From CAYHGV01 sp964356135 (GTDB lineage Bacteria; Hydrothermota; Tepidihabitantia; CAYHGV01), in assembly GCA_964356135.1 (NCBI GenBank), contig CAYHGV010000022.1:1-34186 (forward strand): a DNA stretch of 34,186 bases, read 5' to 3'. Positions within the stretch are counted from its first letter, which is position 1. Every line of letters begins with the position of its first letter. Of this stretch, positions 32,612 through 34,186 are shown piece after piece. A program made the position numbers and the translations under genes. A model generated the notes under the pieces. The model was not told the origin of the DNA and made no database searches. It was given only the letters and a program-made list of their open reading frames with translations.

Positions 32612-32930
32612 AACCACGAAGAGACACGAATTAATACGAATGGCCACGAACGAATATTTTATCGTAGGTAGTGCGGGTTCATTACCGAGGACGAATGAAA
32701 AAACAATTACCGTCCCAATGAACGAAACCACGTCCGCCACGGTGCATGGCCGAGTACACGAAGCAATACGAATATAAACGAACGGGTATTTAATTTCGGG
32801 TAAAACGGAAGCCTTCTTGCTCGGCATAGTCGTATTCTGACCCATTTACTTAGTTTTGAACTTTTTTTGTCCTTTCGTTATCGTTCGTGACATTTCGTTT
32901 TTCATTCGTGTGCGTTCGTGGTAAATTTTC
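32612..32930. repeat. Inverted CACGAA-type repeats around an intergenic spacer
   Basis: Left arm about 32612-32660 (ACCACGAAGAGACACGAATT, ACGAACGAA); right arm about 32873-32930 whose complement reads ACCACGAACGCACACGAATG. Arms are imperfect and span the 332-bp gap between the peptidase and the racemase genes. The frame at 32588-32845 is a by-product of these repeats. Confidence 0.65.
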
Positions 32931-32941
32931 AAATTCTTGTT

Positions 32942-33901
32942 TTATTGTTGCCTTTCCGATTGATAGTTTAAAAAGAAACTCTCCAGGTCGACATTGCCGC
33001 CACTGAGAATAACGCCGATGCGCTTTTTTTCGACCGGAACCTGCTTGCTCAAGAGAGCCGCCAATGAAACCGCACCCGATGGCTCGATGACGAGCTTCAT
33101 CCGTTCCCAGAGAAACCGCATCGCCTGAACAATTTCTGTTTCAGAAATTGTCACGATTTCATCGACATATTTTGTGATGATCTCAAAAGTCCGCTCGCAA
33201 AGCGAAGTTCGAAGCCCGTCCGCAATCGTGTTTATCGATGTATTGGGAACGAGCCTGCCGGTAGTGAACGACCAGTAGGCATCATCGACATTCTTCGGCT
33301 CGCAGCCGATGACCCGGACCCCGGGCAAGAGCCCTTTCGCCGCAATCGCAGTGCCGGACAGCAAACCGCCGCCGCCGACCGGACAGAAAACCAGGTCGAG
33401 CTCGCCGATATCGTGGATAAGCTCATAGACCGCCGTGCCTCCGCCCGCGATCATCGTATCGCTGTCGTAGGGATGCAGCAGGGTGTAGCCGTGTTTTGAA
33501 ATTAATTGGTCGGTGGTTTCGGTCCGGTCTTGTAAGGTCGTGCTGCACAGGACCACCTCTGCTCCATACCCTTTGGTCGATTCGATTTTGACGGTCGTGG
33601 AATTGGAGGGCATGACGATTACGCACGGAACCTGCACTAATTGAGCGGCGCGTGCCAGCGCCTGGGCATGGTTGCCGCTCGAATGGGTTATAACCCCTCT
33701 CTTTTTTGCTTCGTCGGTAAGCTGGGTTATCGAATTGAACGCACCCCGGAATTTGAACGAACCGGTGCGCTGAAAATTTTCGCATTTGAAGAATACCGCC
33801 GCATCGAGCATTCGATTCAGGGAGCGCGATGTGGCTAAAGGAGTTTTGTTGACCACCCCCTGGATTCGATTGAAAGTGTCTTTAATTACGGCAATATCCA
33901 T
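32942..33901 (-). CDS. Serine racemase / threonine dehydratase family PLP enzyme
   Basis: A 319-aa fold-type II PLP enzyme. PLP lysine in GSFKFRGA (K50), SSGNH (74-78) for substrate binding and the phosphate-binding GGGG loop (176-179). At 201-207 EPKNVDD matches the divalent-metal site of serine racemases (human E210, A214, D216), which typical biodegradative threonine dehydratases lack, so racemase or dehydratase with Mg2+ dependence is favoured. No C-terminal ACT regulatory domain. No Shine-Dalgarno before ATG 33901; promoter at 33931-33958 gives a short leader. It could make D-serine or degrade serine/threonine. Confidence 0.88.
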   Translation of the reverse strand: MDIAVIKDTFNRIQGVVNKTPLATSRSLNRMLDAAVFFKCENFQRTGSFKFRGAFNSITQLTDEAKKRGVITHSSGNHAQALARAAQLVQVPCVIVMPSNSTTVKIESTKGYGAEVVLCSTTLQDRTETTDQLISKHGYTLLHPYDSDTMIAGGGTAVYELIHDIGELDLVFCPVGGGGLLSGTAIAAKGLLPGVRVIGCEPKNVDDAYWSFTTGRLVPNTSINTIADGLRTSLCERTFEIITKYVDEIVTISETEIVQAMRFLWERMKLVIEPSGAVSLAALLSKQVPVEKKRIGVILSGGNVDLESFFLNYQSERQQ

Positions 33902-33930
33902 AAGGACGTCTCAGTTGTTGCCATAAACCA

Positions 33931-33958
33931 ACTTTAAGCCCAGAAATTCCCTTGTCAA
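33931..33958 (-). promoter_or_regulatory. Promoter of the serine racemase gene
   Basis: Minus-strand TTGACA (33958-33953), 16-nt spacer, TAAAGT (33936-33931). Predicted start near 33924, a leader of about 23 nt. Confidence 0.5.
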
Positions 33959-33997
33959 CTACGAGTTTATCATTAAGAAATTTCCAACCACAAAGTC

Positions 33998-34045
33998 CCC
34001 CATTAGATACCTACTTTATTTAGAAAAAATAGATATCTAATGGGG
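33998..34045. repeat. Long inverted repeat in the right-edge intergenic region
   Basis: Arms CCCCATTAGATA (33998-34009) and its complement (34034-34045) enclose 24 AT-rich nt. Further right are ACCACGG/ACACGG words (about 34075) and a GCGAAGC-TAAA-GCTTCGC hairpin (34144-34161). No gene is supported between 33902 and the right edge. Confidence 0.6.
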
Positions 34046-34186
34046 CGCACAAAGACCACAAAGAAAGACATTTAACCACGGAAGACACGGAGGTAACAAA
34101 GAAAAATTGTCGTACGACCTATCAGGGTCGCAGGGGATTGCAAGCGAAGCTAAAGCTTCGCACTACATAACTAAAGGGTTGAGTTA

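Noticed and set aside
32588..32845. 85-aa frame in the intergenic repeats
   Set aside because: Typical by-product of the CACGAA-type repeats; no ribosome-binding site.
1..34186. tRNA, rRNA or tmRNA genes
   Set aside because: No cloverleaf with GGTTCGAATCC-type T arm and acceptor stem, and no rRNA-like stretches, were seen by eye; a tRNAscan run would settle it.

Overview
The window looks like a chromosomal contig from an uncultured bacterium of the FCB / candidate-phylum type (WOR-3-like lineages are the closest guess). The reasons are a secreted protease with a FlgD-like / type IX-style C-terminal sorting domain, a VIT-vWA lipoprotein, many signal-peptide proteins and an AT3-acyl-CoA ligase pair. 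No rRNA, tRNA or taxonomic marker gene was found, so this assignment is an inference. Nearly all genes are on the minus strand; only the CPBP protease (1722-2438) and the VIT-vWA lipoprotein (11448-13856) are on the plus strand.

Left part (1-16.5 kb) holds ordinary chromosomal genes. In order they are a small beta-barrel-like outer-membrane protein, a two-TM channel-like protein with an odd filter, a CPBP intramembrane protease, an acyltransferase-3 / long-chain acyl-CoA ligase operon, an AlkD-type DNA glycosylase, a SAM methyltransferase, a double-4Fe-4S protein, two exported proteins of unknown function, the VIT-vWA lipoprotein, and a translationally coupled pair (small exported protein plus metzincin-like protease with a sorting domain). 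Three almost identical 178-bp copies of a miniature inverted-repeat element, bounded by CTAG, lie here. Two of them bracket one gene: one copy interrupts the start of the coding region without breaking the frame, the other sits on the stop codon.

Middle part (16.9-29.3 kb) is an accessory, defence-like island transcribed entirely leftward. It contains a winged-helix-like/HEPN gene pair, a TIR-2TM / small 2TM gene pair, an orphan 300-aa protein, a UvrD-like helicase with a Cys4 insertion, a short ORF resembling the tail of an N6-adenine methylase, a restriction-modification operon (HTH-fused SPPY methyltransferase, a 53-aa coupled ORF, a PD-(D/E)xK-like nuclease), and a TIR protein with a C-terminal zinc-ribbon-like segment. 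A 37-bp direct repeat (36/37 identical) flanks the RM operon and the TIR-zinc gene, suggesting a module boundary.

Right part (29.3-34.2 kb) returns to housekeeping-type genes: a Tat-exported PLP enzyme of the isopenicillin-N-epimerase type, a secreted gluzincin-like peptidase, and a serine racemase / threonine dehydratase. Their intergenic regions carry degenerate CACGAA-type inverted repeats.

Across the window many promoters can be read by eye as TTGACA, a 16-nt spacer and a TAnnnT-like -10. Several lie so close to the start codon that the mRNA must be leaderless or nearly so, which also settles several start codons.
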